The translations under genes were made by a program, and so were the position numbers. Of a stretch of 64,000 nt of DNA, positions 1 to 11,385 are shown one piece after another (the stretch's first letter is position 1; every line of letters starts with the position of its first letter). Source of the stretch: Epiperipatus broadwayi (taxonomy: Eukaryota > Onychophora > Udeonychophora > Euonychophora > Peripatidae); NCBI GenBank assembly GCA_028023455.1, contig JAQFVV010000027.1:4337845-4401844 (forward strand), given 5' to 3'. The notes below the pieces were generated by a model that saw only the letters and a program-made list of their open reading frames with translations, did not search any database and was not told where the DNA came from.

Positions 1-609
1 GGACCATTTTCAAATCTAGTCATAAGGTTGACTGTTGATTTTATTTTTGGATCATTCTTGATGATGAATGATTATTATTCTTTGTAATGCTGGTAAATTT
101 ATAGTTAGTTTTATTATTTTTGCTGATCTCTCATGCTCATATTCATTATACATTTGTTCATTATATATTTGGATTTGATTCAATGACCAGGACTGATGAT
201 TTTTCTTTCACCCCAAGTCCATATCTATTTCTTCATACCATTACAATATATTGTCAAATTATGCATCTCAGTGCATCCTTGACCTTAGCTCATCCTTTCA
301 CAATCATCCATTATCTCAGAAGACAGATCAACCACATATACTATAAATACATTAGAAACATATTTTTTCAATAATCCATAAAACACATGTTACCATTTAA
401 CTTCATATACACATTATTATTATTTTTAGAGACACTTAAGCTTAACCTCGTATAATGAATAGACTAATAGTAAAATTCAAAATTCATTATTTATTTCTAA
501 TTGCAGGTGGTTAAAAATGAGATTCTCTCTCAATTTATTTATTATGTTATAATTCAGGCACTCAATAGGTTAAAGCTCTGATCTCAGCATGGTGGCAAAG
601 AATGTCTTA
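1..609. other. AT-rich non-coding stretch
   Basis: No coding, RNA or repeat signal is recognisable. The open frame starting near position 120 is low-complexity, has no domain and looks like chance. Confidence 0.6.
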
Positions 610-823
610 TATATCAGTAAGTTGTAAACAAAGGCAAAACTCTCCACCATACAGTAGTGCCACCTTGTGCTAACAAGAGTAATCAATGGATGCCAGAAGG
701 CTTGTGCATAAAATCCCTATCTTGTTAGCACAAGATGGCACTACTGTATGGTGGAGAGTTTTGCCTTTGTTTACAACAATTATGTGCTAGGATGAGATGG
801 TCATCATGTTATATCAGTAAGTT
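610..823. mobile_element. HH-A derived hairpin insertion with 14-bp TSD
   Basis: Two 57-bp arms (621-677 and 721-777) are inverted copies with one mismatch, around a 43-nt loop. The loop and left arm are the 3' tail of family HH-A read on the minus strand; the right arm continues with the same tail on the plus strand to about 809. The 14-bp word TATATCAGTAAGTT occurs at 610-623 and 810-823 and behaves as a target-site duplication. This copy contains no ribozyme core. Read as a head-to-head double insertion of HH-A tails; the TSD and arms are directly visible, the mechanism is inference. Confidence 0.75.
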
Positions 824-914
824 CTAAGCATAAGTGGTCCAATTGCACTTTTTATACTGATATTCACAGGTGAGTGCATGTAAATTATTAAAAAGTATAG
901 GACCGGTACTTTCT

Positions 915-1592
915 TTATATTTAAATACTTATAAGACAGGGTTTGTTAAGTGTTGGTTGTTGAGAGGTCAGCGACCGCTGCTTTACAAGCAATTGTCCCA
1001 GATTAGTGGGTTCGCTTTCCAGATGATGCTATGACACATGAAAAAAAAGACAGGCTTTAACCTGTATCAAATGTGCCTTGAAAATTTTTTTTATAATAGT
1101 CAAACAGTATTATTTTGCTGATAGAGGGACCTCTCAAATCACAACACATCAGAGCGACTATTATAAAGATAAGTGCGGCTGTCTTATCTCTACCCTACAT
1201 TTCTATACTTATACAGGCAAATTTGAAGCATCCTGATTCCAGAGCATGAAGTTGTTCTCTTCACTGATTAAGTTTACAATTTCCTTTACTAATTAACGTT
1301 TGTGAAATCTTGCAATTTACAGTGAGTTAATGTTGTGATCTCAATACTGGAAAATCTATAAACTGTTGTAGAGTTCTAATTATAATTTTTATTGAGCACA
1401 CAGGAAATACATGTAAATACTTATAAAATAGGCTTTAACCTGTATCAAATGCACCTCAAAATTTTTTTATAATAGTCAAGCAGTATTATTTTGCTAATAG
1501 AGGGACCTCTCAAACCACAACACTTAATAACAAAGATAAGAATGGCTGTCATATCTCTAACCTAAATTTCTACTTATATAGGCCAATCTGAA
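915..1592 (+). repeat. Direct repeat pair, first copy interrupted by a SINE
   Basis: A segment of about 180 bp containing the words GGCTTTAACCTGTATCAAAT and AGAGGGACCTCTCAAA occurs at 1047-1233 and again at about 1419-1592. Upstream flank sharing TACTTATAA links 915-940 to 1047 when the SINE at 941-1046 is removed. The second copy therefore shows the uninterrupted form. No coding content; origin unknown. Confidence 0.75.
941..1046 (+). mobile_element. tRNA-derived SINE, family S1, copy 1
   Basis: The head resembles a tRNA-Leu/Ser gene: an A-box-like region (GTTGAGAGGTCAGCG) and a B-box-like region (GGGTTCGCTTTCC), then a short body ending GCTATGACACATG and an A-run. It is flanked by AAGACAGG at 933-940 and 1047-1054, a target-site duplication. 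The neighbouring direct repeat supplies the empty site. Four more copies lie in the window (7986-8089, 42503-42603, 62462-62552, 62698-62770). Not a functional tRNA gene because the cloverleaf does not close. Confidence 0.85.
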
Positions 1593-1682
1593 GTTTTATA
1601 TTATATGTACTTAAAGATTTTTCAAACTTCTATTCCATCACACATTATTGAAACACATAATCAAAGACACGTAAAAAAGATA

Positions 1683-1752
1683 AATGATCCCCAAGATGTG
1701 CATTTTGTATTGAACCAGAACTCATCAGTTGACCCAGATCACAATCTCTTAC
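1683..1752 (-). ncRNA. Hammerhead ribozyme, HH-B copy 1 (partly decayed)
   Basis: On the minus strand an intact CUGAUGA core box (complement of TCATCAG at 1722-1728) is followed by a stem II region with GUU loop. Next comes an AAAA where GAAA is expected (G12 lost), then AUGUGCAU (1696-1703), the short self-complementary stem III, and C at the cleavage position. Stem I pairs UCAA with UUGG and, beyond an internal loop, UGAUC with GAUCA. The loss of G12 probably inactivates this copy. Family assignment rests on the other copies at 32.5, 41.1 and 50.3-50.6 kb. Confidence 0.65.
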
Positions 1753-1771
1753 ACATATATTCATCATTTCT

Positions 1772-1773
1772 TC

Positions 1774-1814
<41 letters not shown>

Positions 1815-1815
1815 C
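1772..1815. repeat. (TA)n-(GA)n microsatellite
   Basis: A run of TA dinucleotides passes directly into a run of GA dinucleotides. Confidence 0.95.
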
Positions 1816-2019
1816 TAGAGTATTGTGTGGTTTTGTCTATATTTTTGTATCTCTTGATATAATATTTATTTATTATAATATTTATTTATTATTGCATCTT
1901 GTTGATATTTTTTCAGATATTTGTTTATATATTATGCAATTAAAATTGACTATATATATATATATATATTTGAAATTAGCTTTGTGAAACTTGTATTAAA
2001 TAATAAATTAATAAAAATT

Positions 2020-2515
2020 AAGAAATTGAATGTCTTTATTACACTGGAGTTCATACGAAATTTGAATAATGGAAGTGATCTGAGGACTTTATGTTTTAGA
2101 GTCTGATACTCTACCACTGCACCAAGCCACACAGGGCAAATACGTACTCAAATGACTTTGTTTCTCAAGAATTCATAAGAAGTTCAAGTATTAAAAGTGC
2201 CCATAATAGAATTGACCCAAAGACTTTACATCCTAGAGACTGAAACTCTATCATTAATAACTGAATGTTTTATTACTCAGAAGTTTATAGAACTTTGCAA
2301 TGGAATCATGATATTTGGCTCATTAGTTCCAGAGTTTGTCATTCTGGCTCTGCACCAAACCATATGATTATATTTATAATTGAATTTTTGTTGCTTTGAA
2401 GGGCATTTGACATTTGATGATTGGAAGTAATAGAGCTAAACTGCAATTCATGGATGGGCTTTTACCCTTTTGAACCCACCATCCTACCACTATGCTAAAT
2501 CATGAAGATCAATAA
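2020..2515 (-). repeat. Four tandem tRNA-like units (SINE family S2)
   Basis: Read on the minus strand, four head-to-tail units of roughly 120 bp each carry an A-box-like segment related to TTTGGTGCAGTGGTAGAG (near 2130, 2255, 2375 and 2500). Each then has a decayed B box and a short tail; units 2 and 3 share tails related to ACTTCTTATGAATTCTTGAG. The isolated copy at 62100-62245 has the same tail. The tRNA-like heads are visible; that they derive from one SINE amplified in tandem is inference. Confidence 0.6.
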
Positions 2516-2789
2516 TTTTTTTTAATATATACTAAACTTTATTAAAGTTAATATCAACTCCTGGGAACTATTTAAATAACACTTGACGACAATGACCTAT
2601 CACCCACTTGGATTTTATTTAACACTTCTTAAAGCACAGTTGTTACTGTATTGAGGAAGTTCAGTCAGCTCATTGCTGGTGTTTTTTCCTTTTTTTATTA
2701 CAGGTTTTTCTAAGAATTATATACTTTTTTAATGGTTTAAGTTATCTAATGAGATGATTGAAGTAGAATGATTGTGCTTTGAATACAAG

Positions 2790-2995
2790 TTCAGGTCTAA
2801 TCATCACAAATATCCAACATTTATGTTTAAAACTTTTCACCAGTACCACACTCTAAACCAAAAAAACATTTTTGTCATTTTTTATCAGTGTCCAGTTTTT
2901 ACAACCATAGAGAATTACAGAAAAGACCATCACTCAAAGAATACTGGTCTTTGTTTTTAAAAAAAATCTCTATACCCAAAAATATTTTCACAGAT
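2790..2995 (-). pseudogene. Possible LINE C-terminal remnant
   Basis: The minus strand can be read with frameshifts as a stretch resembling the LLYGCE-W-T region found after the RT domain of many non-LTR retrotransposons (readable pieces: VILYGCKNWTLIK). Too short and broken for clade assignment. Confidence 0.3.
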
Positions 2996-4347
2996 TTCAT
3001 TGCATCTCTTTTAGTTATTAATCTGTGATAGTTTTCTTGGCTAATGAGCCTTTATTAATGACAAATAATCCAAGAAAGCAAAAACTATCAATTTCTATGC
3101 CAGATTTTATATAATATTATAGACATATTTGAACTTTATTAAATTTATCTAGATTTAAGGTTAAGAGAAATATAATAATAGTAATAACAATAATAGTATG
3201 TTACTTCACCTAAATTATCTGCATAAATAGCTATTATTTTATCTTATTTATTGTAAAAAAGTTGATATGTAGTCACCCTACTAATATAATACAAAGGCAT
3301 TACAATTATTTTATTTAAAATTGTTCTGTAAAATTTTTTATAATAGACTAATCAATATATTTTTAACTTGCTGAATGTGATATTATAGAGTCCGTTAATT
3401 TAAAATGACATTTTTGTTGCATTAGACATGTAAAAAGAATAAATAATGTCTTCCTGAAAGGGTGTTTTATGATAAACATTAGCATGGTTTTCATGGGAGG
3501 GATAATCCCACTTACAATGTAAAGATTATCCCAAAAACAATCTAAAGTAGTTGAATAATGATTGTTTTCATCGAAAAGCTATGGCAGAAGATACAATATG
3601 TTGGAGAGCTATAATTGACATGTTAGAGAAAAAAAGGTTTGCTATATATGTTTAAAGACAGTATTGCAATATTTCAAATACACAAAATGGTGGATCTTTG
3701 TAAATGTATTTGTAGTTCACAGTTAGTTTGTATAGTTATTACAAAATTCATCACTAATATATGTTTATTTATTTCTTCTCTTAGTGGTTGAATGGTAGTG
3801 CTTGTTTGTCAGTTACTGTTGTTGATAATAAACAATTTCTAATTTAATATTTATGTAAATGTTTCAAAGATTTATTCAGAAAAGGTATTATAATTTAAAT
3901 GTATTTATTCACTTAGCATGCTTTCAACAATGCTTGTCATATTCAAAGCACTTGCACTTCTCTGTTAGAATCAGTATAATATTTAATGTGCCTCAAGCAA
4001 ATTTATTTAAGTTCCATTTTCTTAATAATGGCACACAGGAGTCTTTTTTATTTATTATGTATGTATCTTTTGCAATGATCTGAACCTCCATAACTTTACA
4101 CATTTCATTCTCTCCTTCTGCACAACATTTTCAAAACTGTTAAGTCAAAAGTATGGCTGTTTCATGTTCATATTCAAAAATAGCAATCTGTACTCATTGC
4201 TCTTTTGTGCTCAGTTACATAGATATCTATACTGAGCTACTCTAATATACACACTAGCCTGTGATTCACCATACTATACAGCTTTGCACAAGGGTCACTG
4301 CATTCAATTTTATAAACCACTTATTGGGCCAGCTCTGTAGGCAATTT
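2996..4347. other. AT-rich non-coding stretch
   Basis: No recognisable gene, RNA or repeat. Short open frames (for example near 3859-4083) have no domain and biased AT codons. Confidence 0.6.
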
Positions 4348-4397
4348 ATCACACAGAGGCAAAACTCTCCATACAGTATTGTCACTCAGTGCAATTT
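4348..4397 (-). repeat. HH-A tail fragment
   Basis: A short piece matches the complement of the HH-A tail (CAAAACTCTCC..ATACAGTA). No ribozyme core remains. Confidence 0.6.
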
Positions 4398-4654
4398 ATT
4401 TTTAGGATTATTTACAACTTATTTAAAGAGGGTGGGGTTCTTAAACTTACATTGAATGTGTCAGTGCATATTCTTTTCAATCTCTGAGATAATGTTTGAA
4501 TATATAAGAGTGATCTGTTGTTTTTTTTTTTTTGGATTCAATTTGTAGAGATTTATTTAATATGAAATCTTTCAATAGTTCCAATTAATTTATTTTGATT
4601 AGCATGAAATATGTATATTGATGATTATTTATCTTTTCAACATGTTTGTGATCA

Positions 4655-4740
4655 GGTGGGTCAGTAATATGAGATAGCATAGAGAGTTGAGAGTCGTGTG
4701 AAAGTCTGAGTTCGAATCATTATATATATTACAATATATA
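4655..4740 (+). repeat. Possible tRNA-like remnant
   Basis: A tRNA-like order of an A-box-like GGTGGGTCAGTAATATGAGA and a good B-box-like GAGTTCGAATCAT about 50 bp later, followed by an AT-rich tail. Single copy; could be a decayed SINE head or chance. Confidence 0.3.
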
Positions 4741-5395
4741 TGTGCAGGTGTGTGTAAGCCTGTACAGTGTATTAAATTAAAATGACTAATATACCTTTTT
4801 CCGAATAAATGTTTGAAATATTTACATAAACATTATTAGCTCGAGAAAGAGAAAAATTATATTTCGAATTTCTAATTTAATAAATAATGGTTAATAATTA
4901 TTTATCTAATTATAAAAAGTGATTGTTGGGCATTTATTTAATTAAAATTAAAAAGTATTTCAGTCATATCTTATATAATTAATGACATATTTGTGAATTA
5001 AAAGTTTTTGGATCAAATATAAAGCTGTCATTTCTGTGATTTCCCATGCAACTAACTTAAATTATTTTAAATTGCAATAATAAACAGGCTAAATATTTAA
5101 GGTCGTATATAAATCATATAATTTTAGTAGATGCATTTTAAAGTAATAATTTCATAAATGATCTCATTAAGTTTCAATTGAATAAAAAAAAATCAGATTT
5201 TGAGCTTTGTACATCTTTAAACTTCAGGATTAGTTTTCCAAAACGTGAGGTGAAATGATATTTAATAAAACTAGGCGGATATCATGAGTTCACCTTCCAT
5301 TTTGAAACTGTGACTGTCTGTGCAAAATATCTATACCTTACTTATAAATACAAAAATGTAAGAATAAGAAAAATGTAGACTTCCCAATTAAAACA
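4741..5395. other. AT-rich non-coding stretch
   Basis: Nothing recognisable. Confidence 0.6.
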
Positions 5396-5815
5396 AAAAC
5401 GCAGGCAATGCTGAAGCTAAGTAAAAATTGTAATATTAATTGGGTGAGTGCTTTCGAGAAGTTTTATCTTCTCATAATCATAGAACGTGGATTGTGTGAG
5501 CATTATAGAAAATGTATGTGACAAATATTTAAATATATGCAAAATGGATTAGAAAGTCTGTGACTCTAAAATGTAAAATCAAAGAAATATGACTTATAGC
5601 TAATAACACACGATAAACTGGAAGGAAGCATATTTCTCTTTTTCCAAAGTTGGATGCTCTAATCCAGTTTGCATATATTTAAATACTTGTCACAAACATT
5701 CTCTATCATACTCACACAACCCACTTGCCATGATTATAAAAATATAAAACTTCTCTAAAGTGCTCAGACAATTAATATTACAATTTATACTTAGCTGCAT
5801 CATTTCCTGTGTTTT
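5396..5815. repeat. Foldback element with ~160-bp terminal inverted repeats
   Basis: About 160 bp at the left end (for example ATTGTAATATTAATTG, AAGTTTTAT and TTTAAATATATGCAAA) recur inverted at the right end with scattered mismatches, around a centre of about 100 bp. No open reading frame. Looks like a non-autonomous foldback/MITE-type DNA element; superfamily unknown. Confidence 0.75.
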
Positions 5816-6438
5816 AGCACCTTTAGACAAATACAGATATGTAGAGATTCTTGAGATTAAATATTTTATAAGATGCTGAGTTTTTCCAAACTGAACATTC
5901 AGGTAGTTTATGGCTATATGAATTTCTGTATCTGGTAAAAATGGGCATTATATAAGTTGTAGCTGTAGTCATTTCCATTTCAGTGAGAAGTGGATTCAAA
6001 CATTATTAGATTATGCAAGAACTTTTAGATATCTCTAGAAGTATGTGTTGAGATCACCACTGTTTGGTGTCTTGTTTGAAGCTGAAAATCTACTAAATAT
6101 ATACTGCTCACACCAATGTAAGTAGCCAAGTAGATATTGCCAGCCTTGAAGTTTTATATTATTGCAATGAAATATTAATAAGTATATACAAGACTTGTTA
6201 GTCTCTTGGGAAAAGTCACATGATTATCCATATAAATGGTGACACATGTCATTATTGGTGCAGTTGTTTATTTGAAAAATAAAATAGATTAATAAACAAA
6301 TGGATAGTTCAAAGATTCAAAGCACATGAAGAAATATAAAACCTTGTATACATTTTTTTATTTTACTTTATCTGTATCTTACATGCCAACTGCTATATAT
6401 GTGAAATATTTCACCGCAGATCTCATACTTAAAGAATA

Positions 6439-6545
6439 TTACAACAGTCTGTTGCCAAGGTAACACTATAATAAGCAAGTAATTGGAATCCTTGACAGAA
6501 ACTACTGCTTAGCTGTAGTGTTACTTTGACAATATATTTTGAAAT
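6439..6545. repeat. Small foldback
   Basis: TTGCCAAGGTAACACTA near the left end pairs imperfectly with TAGTGTTACTTTGACAA near the right end. Short non-coding inverted repeat. Confidence 0.5.
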
Positions 6546-6932
6546 ATCCTATTATTTGTTTAAGCATGAATACTGCTGTGTGGTATTTACATATATGTGT
6601 GAATAAAAGTTTCAAGTTTTTTTCATGGATTTTGTCACTTATTATTATAACTCTGATATTTTGGTTGGATCATATCTGCTGTAATTTTATAACATAAAAT
6701 ATCTTTAGCAACACCAACCACTACTGTGAAACATATATTACTCTAACAATGACAAGCAAACTTGAAAGTTTTATTTATATCATTTGGTCATAAGAACCCT
6801 CTCTTCTTAAAAAAAAAAAAAAAACTTAATTCACTATAAAATATGTAAAAATATTTATTCATTATGCATAAGAACAATTTTAAAAAATCTACAGCTTTAT
6901 ATAATCATTTTAAACTAAACAGTTTATTTAAA

Positions 6933-6937
6933 AGGTG

Positions 6938-6973
<36 letters not shown>

Positions 6974-6978
6974 CACCT
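6933..6978. repeat. (AT)n cruciform with GC-containing arms
   Basis: AGGTGCTT at 6933-6940 and its complement AAGCACCT at 6971-6978 flank a pure AT dinucleotide run, giving a fully self-complementary 46-bp segment. Confidence 0.85.
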
Positions 6979-7046
6979 AAATAAATATAAAATATATATA
7001 TAAGAAAAGAAAGTTACTGTTAACACTAACTGAAATAATTATAGAA

Positions 7047-7224
7047 AATATACAAAGCATTATACAATTACAAATATCTAGTAACGTCCTCTATTTAAAG
7101 ATCTATATCTCAATAATAGCAAACCTTAAAATGATATCATTTTAAGGTTTGCTATTATTGAGATATAGATCTTTAAACAGAGGGCGTTACTGGATATTTG
7201 TAATTGTATAATGGTTTGTATATT
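7047..7224. repeat. 178-bp near-perfect palindrome with no spacer
   Basis: The two 89-bp halves, centred at ATGATATCAT (7131-7140), are complementary except for about four mismatches. No loop and no coding content. Could be a foldback DNA element or a fresh inverted duplication. The mismatches argue against a simple sequencing artefact. Confidence 0.85.
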
Positions 7225-7240
7225 ATATATATATATATTC

Positions 7241-7980
7241 ATCAGTTCTATATGTGATTTTTTGTGTACTTATGTGCACTTGTTGCACAGTGATTTTTGT
7301 TTTCTTAACTTAGCTGAATGCATTCTTGGTGTTGAACACCATAATCATATCTCTCATGTTTGATATGCTTAACATATCCCTTTTCTAAGAATCAAAATCT
7401 CATATGAACAGAGAGTATATACCAGACACTGTCTCACTTTCATGAATTACAAATATGCCTCTGAGATTTCTGATAATAGTAGTTATTTTTCTGCATCTTA
7501 ACGTGTCAACTAACCCATATACTAATCCTCTTTCTCAACAGTTGTTATTGGAGCCACATAATTACTAGAAATATATTCTAGTTGAATTGTTATGTATTTG
7601 GCATGCCACTAATGATGGTCACTGTCATTGAGAATATAAAATTGGTCCCCTTTCCTGAAAGCGAAATCCTTGTCAGATCTAACCTCACACTGATATAAGG
7701 CAATCACTATTTTGGAATCTGATGCCATTCATTTGAAAGATTTAAAGTAATTTGCATGCCTATTGTTGTAACAGGTTCTTTATTGTATCATGGATGATGA
7801 TCATCCTTAATAGTTCTTGTATGAATATTGGCATTTTTATTGAGGCAGACTGATGGACTAAAAACATTATCATTACTTAAACACTTCCTAACACTAAAAT
7901 TCAGTTTTCTTGCATATGGAATGGAAAAATGTTTTCAGTTTGTTAGAATATATCTTTTTGATAATGCAATAATCATAAAG
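7241..7980. other. AT-rich non-coding stretch
   Basis: No recognisable gene or repeat. Confidence 0.55.
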
Positions 7981-7985
7981 CAAGA

Positions 7986-8089
7986 TTTTTTTTTCCATCT
8001 GTCAAAGCATTGGTTGGGATACGAACTTGCAAACCCAGGAAAACTGCTTGTGAGGTAGCTGTGCTGACCACTCGTCCACCAACGCTTGA
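7986..8089 (-). mobile_element. tRNA-derived SINE, family S1, copy 2
   Basis: Complement shows the S1 head (GTCAAGCGTTGGTGG, then an A-box-like region), a decayed B box and the tail ending in an A-run. Flanking CAAGATTTTT at 7981-7990 and 8090-8099 fits a target-site duplication. Confidence 0.8.
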
Positions 8090-8100
8090 CAAGATTTTTT

Positions 8101-9980
8101 TGTTGTTGTTTAACAGATTTTCACAGTAATGACATTCCATATCAACAAATATCACATAGTACATGAATACTATTCAATTAAAAATTGATGCTTTTTTAAA
8201 AATATAAATTATGCATATGAAAATACATTTCCTAAAAGTTTTCTCAATTATTATCGTAAAATTGATAATATATAACAGCAATGATATGAAACATGAGAGC
8301 TACGATTATAGTGCTTATCAACAAAAGGGCACTCAGATAAGTTAAAAGAAATAAAAATCCCTTCATAAAACATACGCACATACATATGCAAAAGAATTAA
8401 TACATATTAGAAAATTTATAGCATAAAATATATTAGATGCATATATTAAAAGCAAACATTTCTTCAATTGCAGGAGAAGAGATCTTTTTTAATATATGTA
8501 CATAATATCTCGAGCTGTAAATTTTTTAATATTAACCTATTTTATTGAACAAATAAGTCTAAATATATAACATGCAAAAATTTTTATGCTAATATAAAGA
8601 TTTTTTTTTCTCAGAGTATTAGGGAAGTACTTTATAACTTTAAATAATTACATAACATATAAGCATTTTTATGCTCAGGCCATTACTAAAATACTTTTTA
8701 ATTTTAAATACGTATAGAAAATTCAAGCACTTTTATTCTAGAATATAAATTCATTTATGCTTAGAGTTGTCTAACAACTTCTAATGCCATCTTGAAAATG
8801 TAAAATTTGAATTTCAATACAAATAAAACTTTATCCATGAATGATATATCATCACCAAACATTATTCTAACATTGTCAAATAATGTGACCATCTAAGTTC
8901 AAAATTCACTGCCAACAGTCCACTTAAGAATCTGGAGAGCCATATCCACAACATTATTACAAAATTTATCATGGATTTTTCTAATGTCTACAATTATGAT
9001 TTTCAATTTCAGATCTTTACCTAAATTAAGTCAGTAATTGTTTAAACGAATTTTAAGAGGTTATATATAATCTATATTTTTTTTAAAAATATATTATATA
9101 AAATATTACTCTTAAAATATTATATCTATCATTAACTGAGAGGTAGCATAATAAGTTATGTCATCTTAATAAAGAAAGCATTTTCTTTAAATTTCCAGTG
9201 GCTCGAGAGCACACAACTTTAGACATTTTTTCAAGCATTGGATACTAATCCTGGATTCTAATAACTTTGAGAATATTTTGGCAACATTGTGTTGCCAACT
9301 GAACTCTATAGATAATTAATTTTTTTTATGCATAACAGATTATGCATGAGTTTTAATGAACCTTAAAAGAAGTTTTCTTATTTTTTTTATTATGCCATTG
9401 CATGTTTAATGCATTTTCAATGCAATGTGTCACAATCATGACTTCCTACTGCTATTTGAATTAATTAAAAAGCCTTTTTATGTGTTAGAGCTCTTTCATT
9501 ATGGCAGAATCCCTTTATAAAGGAACTGTAAAGAAAAAGCAGAATTTTCAAGCTTGTCAATTATGGGTGGAAAGAATTTAAGGATTTTGAATACATGTGG
9601 AATAATTTTTTAAAAGACATGATTTATTTTTACAATCAACACTTCACCAAACATATAACTCTCTAATACAGTTTGGCAAGTGGGTATTTAGCTGGTCGGT
9701 TAAGGGCTAACTATCTAAAAAAAATCTCACTTTTTGAAAAATTACTCAGCATGTATTCAAACACAGAATATAAACATAATATATGGATGTATCACCATTA
9801 GTCCACAAGTTCCTTTTCTTTTAGTCATCAAATTTTACCCATCATACAAATCTATACATTACAACAAAATTCTACCTTAATTCTAATTTTAGTGATTCAC
9901 AAATTATCTGCTTCTCTTTGAAAATTTTTTTAATCAATATTATTTTTATTCCATTTTTTTTCTGTCTTTTCTCTTAATCA
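8101..9980. other. AT-rich non-coding stretch
   Basis: No supported gene, RNA or repeat. Poly-T/poly-A tracts are common. Confidence 0.55.
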
Positions 9981-9984
9981 AGAA

Positions 9985-10640
9985 GCCATTTTTTCCCATC
10001 AATCATCATCACTTTCAATTGTTATTAATCCACTGCATGATAGAGATGGAGTTTAATTCAATTTCTCCAATCCATAACATTTCTTCTTCACATTATGCAA
10101 ATGGAATTTTCTTATTTCATCCCTCCATTCCACATGTGATCTTTTTCTGTCTTTTATAATCTCTTGGAATCTGGTGTAAACTACAACTGTCCATCTATTA
10201 TCATCTCTTCCAATATCAACTAATCCATTTTCATTTTAGTCTCTTATTACTTCAATGGTGTCACTGATATATGTTTGCACTCTCACTGAAGTATTTCACT
10301 TTCTATCTAAGATTTCCTTCATACATCTTTCCATGCTTCACTGAGTAAGCTGCTCTTCTGTTAAGTATCCACATCTCAGCTTTGTAAATAAGTACTGATG
10401 GAACACATCTGGTCAAAACCTTCTTTCTTTTAATATTAAGTTACTTTTACCAAAAGCATTCCACCCAATGAAATTAATCAAAAAATTTAATCTAACTAAA
10501 GTATTTTATTTGTTATCTTGTATTCATTATTATAAATTTATTTTCTTCTTCTGTAAAAATCCATGACACTACTTTTGTCTTTTAACATTTATCTTTAGTC
10601 TTACTTTCATCTAATAATATGCAACATTTTTTATATATAA
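9985..10640 (-). pseudogene. RTE-clade LINE 3' remnant
   Basis: The minus strand, allowing frameshifts, reads as the C-terminal part of an RTE-type retrotransposon. It has a KKVLTRCVPSVLIYKAEMW-like segment, then GLVDIGRDDNRWT and a KDRKRSHVEWRDEIRK-like segment, ending in a GATGATGATT tail. The copy at 23.6-25.0 kb shows the same order. Endonuclease and RT domains are missing, so this is a 5'-truncated dead copy. Confidence 0.75.
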
Positions 10641-10935
10641 TGATGTTTGACAAGTCTTTCTGCTAGATATAAAAGTTTGAAAATATTTTTTGCAGACCAT
10701 CATTCCAGGTAAACACAATTAAGTACTTGTGAGTTTTCCTGTAAACCAAGATGGCAGCCCATATTTTTGATAAATATACAGTTTCAATGGCCTACAACCT
10801 ACTGAAGATGTGTTTGTTAAATTAAAACAAAATTAATAAATTCGATCATTAAATTTAAAAAAAGGAATAAATTCTGATAAAATTCATTAAGAAGCTTTAT
10901 CCTAGGTTTTTTTTTTTACTTATAATATGGGGAGT

Positions 10936-11019
10936 GCCAATAAACATCACATGACCACCACTTCTTATGCTTGTGTATACACAAGCATAAGAAGTGATGG
11001 TCATGTGATGTTTATTGGC
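10936..11019. repeat. 84-bp palindrome at the 5' end of an HH-A element
   Basis: Two 42-bp halves centred on TTGTGTATACACAA are complementary with one mismatch. The right half is the normal HH-A start (ACAAGCATAAGAAGTGATGG), so the left half is an inverted copy of the same start: the smallest version of the head-to-head arrangement seen elsewhere. Confidence 0.85.
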
Positions 11020-11385
11020 TTAAAACCAATCCTGCCTAATTGGTGACTATGGTTATTAAGAACCAAAGACACCAAAATGTATGGGTACTGAACTGGGTTC
11101 AGACCCATATGACTATATAAGCTAATGGGCTTGGATTGAAAACATTAAGGTGTTTTCAGTTTAAGACTCATAGTTTGTGTAGTTAAATGGAGATAAAAGG
11201 TGGTTGCTGGAGAGTTGAATTAGATCCTAAGATCTAGGTGCAGTGCTTTTAGATCCAAGGCTCCTCACTGATAAAGGCCACAAGCCAGAAACTAGTCTGG
11301 AGATATTGCATGAGTGGGCACTAGATGGGGATTTTATGCACAAGCCTTCTGGCATCCATTGATTACTCTAGCTTGCTGTGTGTGG
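10972..11385 (+). mobile_element. HH-A element, copy 1 (about 410 bp)
   Basis: A full-length example of the HH-A unit. It has the start module with ATGTGATGTTTATTGG, a middle section with GTGACTATGG and CACCAAAATGT, the module GATAAAAGGTGG..GGAGAGTTG, the hammerhead at 11253-11311, and the tail GGGATTTTATGCACAAGCC..CATCCATTGATTACTC. There is no open reading frame. It matches the copy at 57008-57520 along its whole length. Non-autonomous and transcribed in an unknown manner. Confidence 0.8.
11253..11311 (+). ncRNA. Hammerhead ribozyme, HH-A copy 1
   Basis: Order on the plus strand: AUCCAA and CUCCUCA (5' strand of stem I), CUGAUAA (core box, G8 changed to A), stem II GGC/GCC with CACAA loop, GAAAC, and ACUAGU (11291-11296, palindromic stem III). 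C17 at 11297 follows, then UGGAG and UUGCAU pairing back in stem I. The G8 change should weaken or abolish cleavage. The layout is that of a type-I hammerhead with a minimal stem III. Confidence 0.8.

Noticed and set aside
7235-7260. CTGATGA on the minus strand next to an AT run
   Set aside because: No GAAA and no paired stem II; the motif is isolated.
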